Shown: positions 35,201-47,269, numbered from the stretch's first letter. The stretch is 64,000 nt of DNA from Annulohypoxylon bovei var. microspora (GCA_022836615.1 MU405220.1:186001-250000); one strand, 5' to 3'. Notes: generated by a model not told the origin, from the letters alone. Made by a program: numbers and translations.

Positions 35201-38200
35201 AATCGAAACAGGGTTAAAGAGATAAAATGGGAAATATGCTTAGGTATACCAGAAGGGATAGGTCATTTTGGAGGCTGGATTTAAAGAATGAGGGAGAAAT
35301 CCCAGGGGTAAACTTACGCGGAGCTGATCCTCAAACGTGAACTTGGCACCCTTCAGCCAGGAGTCATAGTCAATCTGGGGCTTCGCTCCCACCTCAAGTA
35401 GCTTGAGGACAAGTATTGGATCGCCTTTGTCAATGGCAGTCGACAGCGGGTATGTGGCATCGCTATTGTAAAAGCTGCCAGTAACGGATACATGGTTAAG
35501 GGCTGCCTTGAGACCAATCTTGTCCTTATCCCATAGGCACTCAACTAGCTTAGATGGACCACTTCGGATATATTGATGAAACGCGGTCACACCATTCGTG
35601 TCAGCCTGCGAAGATGTAGCGCCTAAACTTAGCAGTGTTTCTGCCATACGTAGAGCCTTATCAACTGGGAGAGCAAGAGCTAAAACCATTGTTAAAATCG
35701 CAATGTTAGGACTTGAGTGCGACCCATCACCGAACTTGACAGGTGACAGCGCATCCGCACCAAACTCCTGACAAAGGAGTTTGACAACCTCACAGTGGCC
35801 CCCGATAATGGCGTAGTGCAAAGCGTTGCACTTGGAATCCCACGCAACAGCGTTGATTTTGTAAAAATCCGGCTCACTTTGATCTTCGTCGAGGACCGCC
35901 TGGTCATTCTCCTCGGTTTCACCATCTGTGCTGATTTTGACGAATGATCCAGTAGCAATAGACATCACATCACCGCCATCCTCGGATGAAGCATCGCTAA
36001 CTAGCTCTGCTTCCGAATCTTCGCCGTCAGATTCATTGTCGGATTTAGTAGTAGGGGGCTTGTTGTCAAGTTCGTCCACCTGACTATCTTTGTTTGCCGT
36101 AGAGAGAGCCTTGCGGCGTTGGCTTTGCTTCTCTTCCTCCTCTTCCTCGTTGGATTCACTTTTCTCAAGTAGAATCCTAACCATTTCAACATCACCACGT
36201 GCTGCAGCCAAGTGAAGTGCAGTACGGCCATCGACTAGGCGAGAAACAAGGCGCGCACCGTGGTCAACCAAGCACTTGACAACCTGAGGCGTCGAGCTAG
36301 TTACGGCAAGATGTAGAGGGGTTCTGCCAGTGTAGTCTCTCTTGTTAGGGTCGGCGCCTTCTTGTAAAAGCCAATCTTCGACATGTTCGACATCACCATC
36401 GACAATGGCCTGGCAGAGGCGAGCAGTGTTGCCGACATAAGCCATTTCGGTCCAGTCATCATCCGTGAGAGGATTGAATGAACCAATTTGCTAAAAACAT
36501 ATTAGAATTATAACAAAATTTCATATGGAGCTCAGTTACCTGTCTGCCTGGATCGTCAATGCGAAAAGTGACTTTTCCTGACACATATATCTCGCTCTCT
36601 TTCTCAGCCATTTCAATCTCTAGGGGAGTTTGTGGCTTTGGACAGGTGCCACAGCAGTCACCGATGACCTTGAGACATCAGAATGATTTCCAAATTAGAG
36701 TAATCAATGGTACCGTCACTTACATCTTCGACTCGCCCAAAGAAAGCAGGATGCCTGTGCAAGTAGACCTCCCTCTCCTTAGGTTGGTTCCATTCGGCGT
36801 TCAGAACTAAATCTCTGTCAATTAAACAATCAAAGACCAACATCGAAGAGTTATCGAGTCTAGAGGATATGACGAAAGAAGCAGGAAATAGCCAATCGTT
36901 CAAATATGGCTACAAAAGGTCTTTACTTACGCAAGTCTTTAGTATAGCAAAGTTTTTCGATCTTCTTGGCGTGGAATTTTTCGCCATAGGGAACGCTAAA
37001 GGTATGATAGTTGGAGACTTCGCTTTCGTCGACCCAATCCGCTACTTCATCCTCGTGGATATCTTTGATGTTTCCCCGAAGACGGAACTGAAAACGGTTG
37101 TCCAACGCTGGCCTTCCACGTTCCTCTCGGCGCTTTTTGAGGTACTCATCTCTGGCGTTCGTAGTTGGTAGACGTTCTAGAACGAGCAAGCGGGCAAGCC
37201 CAAGGGTCCTGTGAAAGCTACGTTCAAAGATGGTGGGATCGATGCGAGAACGGTCGAGCTCCGGCCAATAAACTTCAAAATTTCGGTGGCTATACTTCGA
37301 AAGACGATTCTCATAGGAAGGACTTCTCCGACTGAGATCAATTTCATTGACCTGGGTAATGTAGGATGACAAGGCTCGCGGAGTGCAGTAGACTTGGTTT
37401 CCATCATAAGCAGCACCAGAACAATCGATATCAAACCCAGTAAGGATTTCAGACACTGATTTATATACCCGGAGAACAATCTGAACTGGATCAACACCAA
37501 AGAAGAAGAAGAGTAATGTAAAGTGTTTCATACCTGAACGTGGCGAGTGGGATACTGGCTGCCTATTTATGGTTACGTTAAGCTGTAGCCGTTGGACGCA
37601 TTGGGGTAACATAAACTTACAAATTGTGATGGCATTCTTAGTTCGGACTACCGTTACTTCCGACAAGATCGCATCACGAATCCGAGCTTCAATTTCTTTG
37701 ATCTTTTCGACGGCCTGCTCTTCGTCGAGACCGTACAAGAATAAGTCGACGTCAGAAGCCGGACAAAACTTTTCATGATAGTAGGTGCGAAGAGCTCTCT
37801 TGGATTTCTTATACTGATCAGGAACAGGCAGAAGACAGTTGACAACAGATGAACCCGAAGCAACGACATTAGTCCAGTCCATTTCAACGAGTGATGATTC
37901 GGAAAAGACGCCGAAGTTGTGACGAAACTCTTTGAGAGAAGAAACGACGGCAGGCGAGCCGTTCGGGTGCCGCTTATCATCAGGAAGAGACATGATGTAC
38001 TTCTCCTTCTCAGTGGGCGATTCTGCTTCGAGGTTACGAGCACGTGTCTTGATATTCGGGGTATCCTTAGTGAAAAGGGGCAAGACATTGAGATAGGGGT
38101 TGTCCAAGATAGGATTGCTGCGTTGCTGAGCGTACATCCCACGTAGCTTGGCCTCGAATTTGCGATAAGGGTCCATCAACTCGCCCATTGGAGTCTTGGG

Positions 38201-38269
38201 ATGGTTGGCAATGTAATTTGCCAACTCATCGTGGGCGACAGGCAACTCGGGAAGGTCTGTGACAGTCAT
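32256..38269 (-). CDS. Giant nucleotidyltransferase-like / ankyrin-repeat protein
   Basis: Nine exons join in frame: 38269-37621, 37562-37534, 37480-36927, 36814-36724, 36668-36540, 36490-35318, 35156-34438, 34383-33377 and 33319-32256 (about 1804 residues). Separate open frames would suggest four genes, but every intron phase closes. The N-terminal 400 residues carry a nucleotidyltransferase-like signature, ASGSS (139-141) and DVDLFLYG (D173, D175). Conserved blocks then follow: QIVLRVYKSVSEILTGFDID and SYENRLSKYSHRNFEVYWP. Ankyrin repeats occupy the middle (GRTPLHLAVTSSTPQVVKCL; DGRTALHLAAARGDVEMVRI), split by an acidic insert, and return near the C terminus (EGYTPLYLACLLGK; GDTPLHLW). I know of no assigned function for this architecture. 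The catalytic role is inference; the third acidic residue expected of an active NTase is not obvious. Confidence 0.8.
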
Positions 38270-39454
38270 TGTGCTAGAAAAAGGATCAATGATATTTTGT
38301 AAATGGGTTTAGGGGATATGAGAGGCGGTCAAGAGAAAGCGTTACAAAGGCAAAAGATGAGAAAGACGAGAATATAAGAATATGAGAATATGAGATGTAT
38401 CAAGTCAATTAAGTCAAGACATGCATGAAAGAAAACTACACTTAATAGAAACGAAGCTGGAGAGTATAGATGATTTATATTAGTTGTAGATACTTAGTCT
38501 AGGAGGTATGACTGGTATGAATGGATCTCGATGTCGATGGGTTGATCATCATGTTTAGGCAGACTCGCCAATCAGCGTTAACCGCTCAAAAGTCTCCAGT
38601 TGAAGTTATTACCTACGATGTTTAGGGTGTACATGCATACCCACCTAGGTAAAGAGACAGAGAGACTGGATTGATGAATGAGATGGCGCCAAGTTGGTAA
38701 GAGACGATTCGCAACTACCCTCGGTTAAAGACACACTACTGAAGAGCTGAAGGTGCCTAGCGCGACTGGTGCCTGGGAAGACAGGGAACTCCAAGGGTTT
38801 AAAAAGGGTTTAAAAAGTTAAGAGGGGTTACAGTTTATAGTGGAGTGGAGGAATGCAGGGGCCGAGGGGCTGAGGCAGTCGCGAAGTCTTGTGACTTGGT
38901 GCCTCTAACTAGGGCTGACCTTGCCTAAAATTGTTAGACTTTCCAGGCTTTCCAGACTTTCTTAGTGGTCTATTTCGTACTTTCTTCACTCATCCTTCCA
39001 TTGTGAGAACCGACAACTCAACATCGATGAGTCAATACTCAGTTTGAATTTTTAAGTGGTCAGTTTTTGCCTATTTTTATGTGCAACTAATTCCCACAAG
39101 AGCTCTGCTGCCTTCGCTCGACCTTAACTCGCCTAAAGACCGCTCGCATATTCATACCCATCTTTTGCCTTCTATAATACCACCTTAAATGCTATCAGAT
39201 CGAATTTAGCAAGTATGAGATCAACACTCAATATTGCGAAGGATAATGTCAACACAGGTTATGGATGATTTACTCTTCATTTACGAATGATGACCTTCAT
39301 TTTAAAGACTTGCATAAAGCAGATTGAGGGTGATACTCGGGATGTCTATGTTTGAGGTAGAACTGAAATCGACGAAGTCCCATCGTAGTTAATACTACAT
39401 TTTCTGTATAGACTGCTGAGATAGCCTGTTGCTCAAAGTCGCCTGCTCGACGTT
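38270..39454. other. Upstream region of the NTase-ankyrin gene
   Basis: About 1.2 kb with AT-rich tracts, a direct repeat GGGTTTAAAAA near 38796-38816, and CACCTAGGTAAAG near 38643. A short minus frame (39297-39479) has no coding character. No gene is called. Confidence 0.5.
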
Positions 39455-41404
39455 TTATACATGCCTCCTCCTCGACCACTGCGTCAGGTACTCGCGTCCG
39501 GCTAACCGATACGTGTCGGCCTCAACGTACGATCCGCCTTGCGCCTCTGTCTGGAGTACCAGATTAAGACCGTTTTCCGCCTCACCATACTGCGGCCAGT
39601 GTGGTAGTCCCGCGCCGTTCGGATCTCCTGTATGCGCAAACCGAATCCACTGGCTGCTGACTTGATCGCTCAATTTGCGGTACTCGGGCCACGGCCCCAC
39701 CGTTGTCGGGTTGGCGAAAACGAAAGCAACCTCGCTAAAGTGCTCGACGCCTTTGTACGCTGGCGCAAGCTCTCCACCCCCGGTAGTGGTAGAATTGTCT
39801 GTTGTCGTGGTATTGGAGGACGTACTCTCCCACGGCCGGGTGTTGAACCGATATGTGTACGTCGGCGCATATTCGACATAGTGCTTCGCATCATACCGCC
39901 GCGGTCCATGGTAGAAGACGTCGCCAACAATGGCCGCGACGCGTTTATACTGCCATCCTTGATCAGCAAAGCGTTCTGCGCCCGTATCCACGGGCACGCC
40001 CTGCGCCGGGTCGTCCGGGTATAGTTCCAGGATGTGATCGATAGTCGCGACGGGAAAGTCAAAGCCCGTGTCGCGCAAAAGGAAGGTCTGCAAATCTGCG
40101 TCTGTATTAATACCTATTGGGGCATTATCGGTACCGTCGTCGGACGTTGTCCCATAAAGGTGCGGGACGTGTGCGAAGCGTCCAGCACGAAGGAGTTCCG
40201 ATGGGTAATTAGGTAGCACATCGCCGTCTACTGTAGGTTAGCTATTTCTCTTCACCTTACATGGTCCAACTTTCCACTTGTCATACTTAACCGGAATAAA
40301 TAAACGAAGGTAAATAATACTTACCAACAGTAGGGTAGAAACCTGGACCGGAGATAATCGAGGTGTTCAAAAAGGGGTAAAGGGTTTCGTAGTCGATGGT
40401 TCGTAAACATTCTAGTGTGTCCGGTGCCGAGCTACAATTAACTTGATCAACAATCTTGTTGTAAATGGGTTGGTACCAATCCGACCCGTTGCACCAAGCC
40501 GTCGTCGCACTCCCGCTCTCCTGGATAGATCTATGAAAGAGACCATCTGTCCGTCCGCCGTAGCTCATTACAAGTTGGCCCTGTTGAAATAAGTCACATT
40601 AGCTTCGGCTATAGCCTGTCAAGGTCCCCCATCTCTGACTTTCATGGTACTCAGCTCAAACATACAACGGCAAATGATCCAGCTGATTGTCCCCAGATTG
40701 TCACCGACGAAGCATTACCGCCGAAGCTTCCAACATTCTCCTGTACCCAGGCCAAAGCCTGACGCATATCCCGTAGCGCCAAGTTAGTATTTCCAGACCC
40801 CTAAATCGTCTAGTCAGTTTTTGGGAATCCGATAGAGAAGATGATTGCCTCTCACCTGGATTTCGATCGAATACATGTTTCCCCAGCCGCCTTTTCTGTA
40901 ATTGATACTGGCCCCTATGACAGGCATGCCGATCTCTACCGATTTCTGCACTAGGTACGTGAGGTTATACTGAGGCTGAGCACTGCCGCCATACTGGTAT
41001 CCACCTCCATGGATCCATAGCATGACTGGTAGGAGTGGAGTCTCGCTGCCACTCTCACGGATTCCAGTTGGCCGTACGATATTGATACTGAGGCAATTTT
41101 CACTTATGCCGTGTAACACCTCGGCCGATATATAATAGTCTGGGCATCCGGGGCCGTAGTCCTTAGCCGTCCGCGTACCATCCCATGTCTCGTCTAAAGA
41201 CTGCGGGATACGGAACCGGTTTGCCCCGCCAGTATCTTGGGCGTATGGTATACCGAGGAAGATGTCTTGATCGAAAGCGGGGAGATATAGACCTTCGTAG
41301 CTACCATTCTTCACTGTCACCACAGGGTCAACCCTCGCGAGCGCCGTTGCCGTGCGGCTTAGAACCGTCACCAGCAGGCTCGCTACAATTTTCAAAACTG
41401 CCAT
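39455..41404 (-). CDS. Secreted type-B carboxylesterase/lipase
   Basis: Alpha/beta-hydrolase of the COesterase family, predicted to be extracellular. Exons are 41404-40856, 40800-40666, 40580-40325 and 40230-39455 (571 residues). I chose the second methionine because it starts a clean signal peptide, MAVLKIVASLLVTVLS with likely cleavage after TATALA. The oxyanion-hole motif is LWIHGGGYQYGGS, the N-terminal signature is ENCLSINIVRP, and the nucleophile elbow is GQSAG (Ser about 222). The acid site reads TSDDG (Asp about 345), where most members have Glu, and the His is in GVEHFSE (about 477). Two disulfide pairs typical of the family are visible (GCP..ENC; VNC..LEC). The substrate is unknown. 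Confidence 0.9.
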
Positions 41405-42153
41405 TGGTAAGGTATGTTGTTTCGGTAGATTCAACCACTGAGTGCCACGAAACAGGCTGAGAAAGAATGCGCAACTAGTTAGAACCTTGGTAAGTAGTTA
41501 TAAGAAGCGCCAAGAACCTCTCACTGTCGGTTTCCGACGACTAGGGGATTTCTGTGTCCTCTATGAACTTCATAATCCTTGCTACCGGCGGGGTAAACTT
41601 GTTGATGATAGTATGTATCATCAAAGCTATCATAATAGCTAGGTAGTATACAAGCTAGCCCTTGATTTTTATTTTAGGAAACCTGCACTACACTATCAAG
41701 GAAGGTCACATTAATCGGGATATCGAGATTCGGCTGGAGCACGTCAGGTACCTACCTATGATATGTAGCAAGATAGCTGTTTTCTTATCGTCCTTAACGC
41801 ATCTCCAAGTCCGCCCCGCGCCGATCAGTACGGTGAGCCAACTCGTCCGGATCCGAAGCACTCGGTGAAAGCCGAAAAAAAGATGAGCGAGCCAAAAATG
41901 CATGTAAGTTGATAGAAACATCTAAATCTAAAGCATGGATCTTACATTTTCGATGATATCTATTTGTTAATAACAATACTAATACACCATTTACAAAATG
42001 CTATTACTTCCAAATAATCGCTTTCATTTCTCAGTTCCCGATAATAAGAATATATGTATCTTTTTGGATTTGTCATCAGCTAGCATTAAGAGGATTACGC
42101 GCAGTATATACTGTCAGTTGAGAGTATTAAGCTGTTTATAGCTAGATAGGTAT
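41405..42153. other. Spacer between carboxylesterase and Ayg1-like genes
   Basis: About 750 bases with the carboxylesterase upstream region and the hydrolase 3' end. Part of it is strongly AT-rich (41890-42110). CAGGTACCTACCTA occurs near 41745. No coding gene or RNA is recognised. Confidence 0.5.
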
Positions 42154-43713
42154 CTAATATTTCGGTTTAAACGGAATAGTCGACAAAAACTGTCCCACAT
42201 CCCCCGGAATATCTAACAACTTGAAAACCCATTTAAGGATGATAGAGAAAGACTCGGGTTCACCCATGTGTTTAACTCCCGGGACAAAACTAAAGCAGGG
42301 GGTCAGCCTAGCTTCTCATATCTAACGCAGTCTTGGAAAATCGCTTCGGAGAAAAGGGGTTGTAATAAACTCACCGAGCTTCTTTAGGGTCGCCGCGTTG
42401 CAGGCACAGGTAGTAGTCGTCGATCGGGAAGATCTCGTCTTCGGTGCCGTTTACGAGTAAGAGACGCGTGCACGGCTTATTCAATATACCGTTGTTCAAT
42501 AGGGAGAACTTATCCTGCGCCTCTTTCTTGAACAGTTCAAAATCCGTATATCCGAACTTATAGCAGAGCGTATGAGCCAGGCTTTTAGAATATTGTCATT
42601 AGTAGGGGCTCATCGACGTTCCTCATGATCACCTTGATTTCTGGCCTGATCGATTAGACAAGGGACTTCCGAAGACTCACTCAAAAGGATACTCCAAGTC
42701 ATCCACCGCGTCCAGCCACTCCGGGTCGAACATATGATGCGCACCACCTCCCAGCGCCACCACGCCCCTCAACCTATCCGCGTGTGTGTGGGCTAGACGT
42801 ATCGAGTAATATCCCCCGGTGCTAAACCCCCAATTGACAACGCGGCTCTGGTCGATGCCCTCCTGCCGCGCGACCCACTCGAACATGCTGGTCCACACGC
42901 GGTCGGGGCTCGCCGGGTCGTCTGGCACCCCGGGGTTGTCGCCCGTCCCCGGGATCTCGACGACCAGCGTCGCGCACCCGAGCTGCGCCCACCCCGTCTT
43001 CCACACCGTGAGCTCCGTGCGGTACCCGTCGAGCCCCGTGAATATGATGATCAGGGGCACTTTGTTCGAACCAGATGCCGAGGCGGGTAGATGGTAGAAG
43101 CCGGGGAGCACCGGCTTGTCGCCGTTGGCGGCGTGGACGTGCGGGATCTCGACGGCGGCCGTGGGGTACCGTTCGAGGCTGAGCCCCTTGATCGCGGTTT
43201 CTTTGCCCCTTTCCCAGGCGCTGCGTTGCTTCTGGGAGCGCGGGGCGGGGAACCGCGCGATGCGGTAGAGGGCTGATCCTCGTCTAGGGGAGCTGCGTTA
43301 GCATATTCGGGTTCGTTATGATGACATGCAGGCGTAGATGTCATACAGATACAGCTCAGAGGCCTTTTCTTTGTCACCTCCGTCCTCGGCGACTCTGGCG
43401 CGGGCCACAAGCTCCTCTGCCTTAGGGAAGAAGCATTGTGCGTACTCATCCCAATCGTAAGGTCTCTTTAACCCTTTAGAGACGATAGTGTCGACGACGG
43501 GTTGGAAATCGGCTATAGCTCCGTACATAAATGGGTATATACCCATCTTGCACTAAACAACCGATTAACTCTATTCACGTGAAGCCTAAGGTGAGCTAGG
43601 CTCTGTACCGGGATCTTCCATTTCGTCTCCCACAGCGCCTTGAAGCTCTCGTGATGTGGCGCGGTCTTCGTCAGCTTCTCCTGGATGAAGTACTTGTTCC
43701 CGGGCGCGGCCAT
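42154..43713 (-). CDS. ayg1: Ayg1-like alpha/beta hydrolase
   Basis: Exons are 43713-43609, 43552-43347, 43283-42681, 42581-42375 and 42289-42154 (418 residues), all in frame. The sequence follows the Aspergillus Ayg1/Yg1 family from end to end: HESFKALWETKWKIPCK, IYPFMYGAIADFQPVV, LYRIARFP, the FTGLDGYR block, VVEIPGTGDNPG, the nucleophile elbow WGFSTGGYYSIRLAHTH (Ser about 257), then NGTEDEIFPIDDYY (acid) and GVKHMGEP (His). Characterised Ayg1 enzymes shorten polyketide chains by retro-Claisen C-C cleavage in DHN-melanin synthesis. Whether this copy does so is inference, because no polyketide synthase lies within the window. Its neighbour is the secreted carboxylesterase, on the same strand. 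Confidence 0.88.
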
Positions 43714-44445
43714 GACAAGACGCTTACCGCTACCTAGGCTTCAACAATCGAAGCTAAGATAAACGTCTAAGATAGGCGGCGGACTAATAGACGCAGGTCC
43801 AAAGCCACTTTTTTATCGTGGAGGCGATGCCTGGTCGCTGAAGAATTTCTCATAAATACTGTCAAATCGGACGATCCGGAAAACGTGTGGGGATGCCCGC
43901 GCCCTCGCGCTTCGGGCTTTCGTAAGCCGCCTTGTGGCTGCTTTGTCAGTTTCAGATTAATTGGGATACATATGTAAGAGTTATACCTTGGATGTCTCTG
44001 TGGTCGGGACCGGCAGTCCTTTGAGAGCGAATGCAGATCCATGCAAAGTGTGCTACTTGCATTAGAGACAGAAAGTCTCGATGTGGACATTAGAAAGTAG
44101 CAGATTCAAAGATCACGACTCAGATGACGCAGTGGCAGGCTTTACTTACAGTAGGCTCAAGAGAATATGAACGGGCTTTCGCTTCGTCGACACACGTACG
44201 AGTTCTAAGTGAGCTCGACACGCAAAGAGAACACGGACTTTGTTCTCCAGGGCGCCGAGGCAAGTTTTAATCGAGTTCGATGATCGTACGACGAGTCGCG
44301 ATAGAAATTATGTACAGACTTGCTTAATCATACAGATCCCTATAATCATCTGTCTCTCAATCCTTGAGTCAAGATGAATAGCTCCTCATGAGGAGTGGGT
44401 AGGCATGAAAATCCCCGAAAGTCGGCGTATTACACTGCGTCCCTT
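43714..44445. other. Spacer upstream of the Ayg1-like gene
   Basis: About 730 bases between the Ayg1-like start and the end of the prolyl-tRNA synthetase gene. A 107-codon minus frame (43767-44090) is not supported by any domain. No RNA gene is seen. Confidence 0.45.
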
Positions 44446-46675
44446 CTAAAGCTGGGAAAGAAGTTTGTTGATATGCGCGGGGAGATCTTCGAGTGGCACA
44501 TGCTCTTTACTCCCCAGTCTCCTGCACTGAACTTCGGCTTGTTTCTCCGATATCCATTTTTTACCCAATATTACAATAACAGGATATCCTATCAGGTCGG
44601 CATCGTTCAACTTCCATGGTAGGGTCGCTTCACGATCATCAAGCATCAGATCGAAGGGCTGGTGGCCCTGTGAATTTGTTAGTTGTTTGGAGACGAGAAC
44701 GCCATCCTCCTCCATGTTTCGGCCTGGGATAACTATCACTTCGAAAGGCGCAATGGCGCGCGGCCAATTGAGCCCCTTTTTGTCAGCTAGATGATCTGCG
44801 ACGGCGGCTATCATGCGGGATACCCCTATGCCATGACAACCCATCTGATAGTATACTTTCATCTGGGTCTTAGATTTAGTCGGTTTGGTTGGTGTGGCCT
44901 CGCCTTCAAGCAAATGTGAAGGTACTTCGACGGTTGCGCCGAGCGCCTCCGAGTATCGTGTACCGAGATAGAATGTATGCCCGAGCTCGATTGCCTTTTG
45001 GACCTTGAGCTTCCCAGACTCACAGCGGGGGCAGCTATCGCCATCGCGAATGCGAACGACGTTAAGAAGATCCCCATTTGCCGATGAGGTGATGAAATCA
45101 TTAGTGATATCAGGAAGGTTAATATCACTATTTTTAGGTAGTATTAGGCTCGGCGAAGGGTTCGAGAGCTTAGTTTGGAACGCGCTCAAGAAAGGGGACC
45201 CAAGTCGATAATCGATGATGTTCATTATTCGTAGATCTCCTCTAGGCTTGGTTAAATTAGGAGGGTTAGAAGACCAAAATTGCATCGAGTGTTCAAGACT
45301 CGAGTCTAATTCGGGGAACACCGATTTGATAGCATGTGTGTTAATATCACCGCCTTCGAAGGAAGCAGGGTACCATACGTTGACGAGAGTTGCTCTGTCT
45401 TTGGAGACACCACGCCAAACGTTGACACTACTCCAATCATTGTCTAAGACATTCTCTGAGTTGTCATCTGGGTGACTAAGTCTTGCAGATGCCACCTCCT
45501 CGTTGGCAATGTAGTCACAGCTATCACAGCTCATCACAAAATCTTCCCCAATCGGAGACGGGAGATGATATTCGTGGCTTGTGTCCCCTCCGATATCACC
45601 AGAGCTAGCTTCTGCAGACAGACAAGGGAGTTTTAACTCATCAAAAAGCCGAGCGTAAGCAGCTCGTACTTCTTCGTAAGTAGAGAGGGCTGACTTGATG
45701 GAGTAATCGAAGGTGTAGAGATCCTTCATGAGGAATTCTTTAGACCGGAGAAGTCCTGCGCGTGGGCGGAACTCATCGCGGTATTTACGACCTAGTAAAG
45801 TGAGACAGACTTTCTAGGGTTGTATTCAGAACAACTTACCAATCTGATACACCCGCAAAGGAAGTTGTTTGTAGGACAAAGACGCACTCGACACAAGCGC
45901 TGTTATCTCTTCCTCATGAGTCGGCGCAAGCAACAGGGCTTTCTTTTTTCTATCGACAAGGCGAAATAGCTAGATATTTCATGAGCAGAATGAACCTAGT
46001 TTCCGAAGCATTATCCTTAGCTCACCTCCTGACCGTAACCATCTAGCCGATTTGTCTTTTTCCATAATGATTGGGGCGAAATAGATGATAGAGAGACCTT
46101 AGATGCGCCTTTAGGTAGGTAAGCGCGGGATGAATAAAATCGAGAGTAGGACTAAGTGATTCTCACCAAGCTGCAACATATATTTATCTATTATGTTTTG
46201 CAACTTTTCCTCGACTCTTTGACCTAACGGAAGCATATGATGTATTCCCGAATGCGACTAGGAATGAATAGTCAGGTTAAGTAAGAAAGGAATTAGAGTA
46301 ACCCCTAATCTGGACACCTACTTGGCGTAGATAACCAGCCCGAAGTAACATATCATGAGCGGCTAATTTCTGTATCAGAATGACAAGACACCAGAAACGA
46401 TCAGGTCCAAAACCACATACTCTCATTTTTAGCAGGTTGGATCCCTTGAGATTCAGGGATCCAATATCTGGACCGGCAGGTGAAGGCATCTGTTTCCTGT
46501 GATTCGGACTAAGAATACATTAATAAAAGTGCTAGTAGACTTCGTTTGGGGAAATGATTCGAACCAGGTTATTCGTCGACGAAGCCAGGTCGCTATATGG
46601 CCGAACACCGTAAATCCTCAAGTATCTACATGCAGACGCATGGCTTCTTCTTGGGATACGTGATAGGGGTATCAT
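44446..46675 (-). CDS. AIM10: Mitochondrial prolyl-tRNA synthetase
   Basis: Class II bacterial-type ProRS that charges mitochondrial tRNA-Pro. Proposed exons are 46675-46541, 46489-46421, 46369-46322, 46257-46167, 46108-46026, 45969-45840 and 45791-44446 (633 residues). Motif 1 region: LLRAGYLRQ and GIHHMLPLGQRVEEK. Motif 2: GRKYRDEFRPRAGLLRSKEF. Motif 3: GCHGIGVSRMIAAVADH. The C-terminal anticodon-binding domain begins IAPFEVIVIPGRN. The start is my choice: an upstream ATG (46675) opens an Arg/Ser-rich mitochondrial presequence (MIPLSRIPRRSHASACRYLR) joined through a 51-nt intron with a weak GTCTAC donor. The alternative start is MPSPAGPD at 46489, which lacks a targeting sequence. Confidence 0.88.
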
Positions 46676-47269
46676 CTTGACTATAGCATAATCGACTGAT
46701 TTTGTAAATGTGGATACCCTCTTTTTTCCCCAACTAGATGAAAATTAGAATAGGGCGCTTCACATCCCTTAAGATAGCCATGAATGATATATGAATCAAA
46801 TGCTAAACCGAACCTACATGGGATTGGAAAAAATGACTATAACATATTAGGTAGTCCAATTTATGAATTTATGAACTTCAATTGCCAGGTGTATGAAGAA
46901 ATATGTAGGCAGAGTTTAAGATATCTAGGTACCTAGGTACTTACGTTAGGTAAGAATAAAATGGTCAAATTGACGGTACATGTATCGATTGCAGGGGTAT
47001 TTCAGCCGTGCATGAAGATGAAGTAATCGTGGGTTATCGATTGGCTAATTGATAATGGAGCCGGTTAGCCTCGCCCCGCCAACTTTTTTTTTCCCTTCCC
47101 AAATTTGAAATTTTCTTTGGCCTTGTCGCATTCGATAGACAACGCCATGCTTTAAGCTTGGGATTGGTATGCACGCTATTCTCACCTACGATAACACAAA
47201 TTTAATCGCCTCATATCCAGTATTGTTTCGAAAGCTTAAGAAATAGAATCCTCTATATTTGTTGCCTCA
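46676..47269. promoter_or_regulatory. Divergent upstream region of AIM10 and MAK21
   Basis: About 590 bases, AT-rich. A compact palindromic cluster TCTAGGTACCTAGGTAC lies near 46924-46940, followed by GTTAGGTAAG. No gene is seen. Confidence 0.5.

Noticed and set aside
32256..38269. Four separate ankyrin genes in tandem
   Set aside because: All introns between the frames have good donors and acceptors and matching phases, and no promoter-sized gaps separate them.
39455..43713. Carboxylesterase plus Ayg1-like hydrolase as a secondary-metabolite cluster
   Set aside because: No synthase, transcription factor, oxidase or transporter lies beside them; flanking genes are housekeeping.
43767..44090. 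107-codon minus frame between the Ayg1-like gene and the ProRS gene
   Set aside because: No start context, domain or splice partner; polar random composition.
46551..46562. GATTCGAACC, resembling a reverse-strand tRNA B box
   Set aside because: It falls in the predicted ProRS presequence exon, and no A box or cloverleaf can be built around it.
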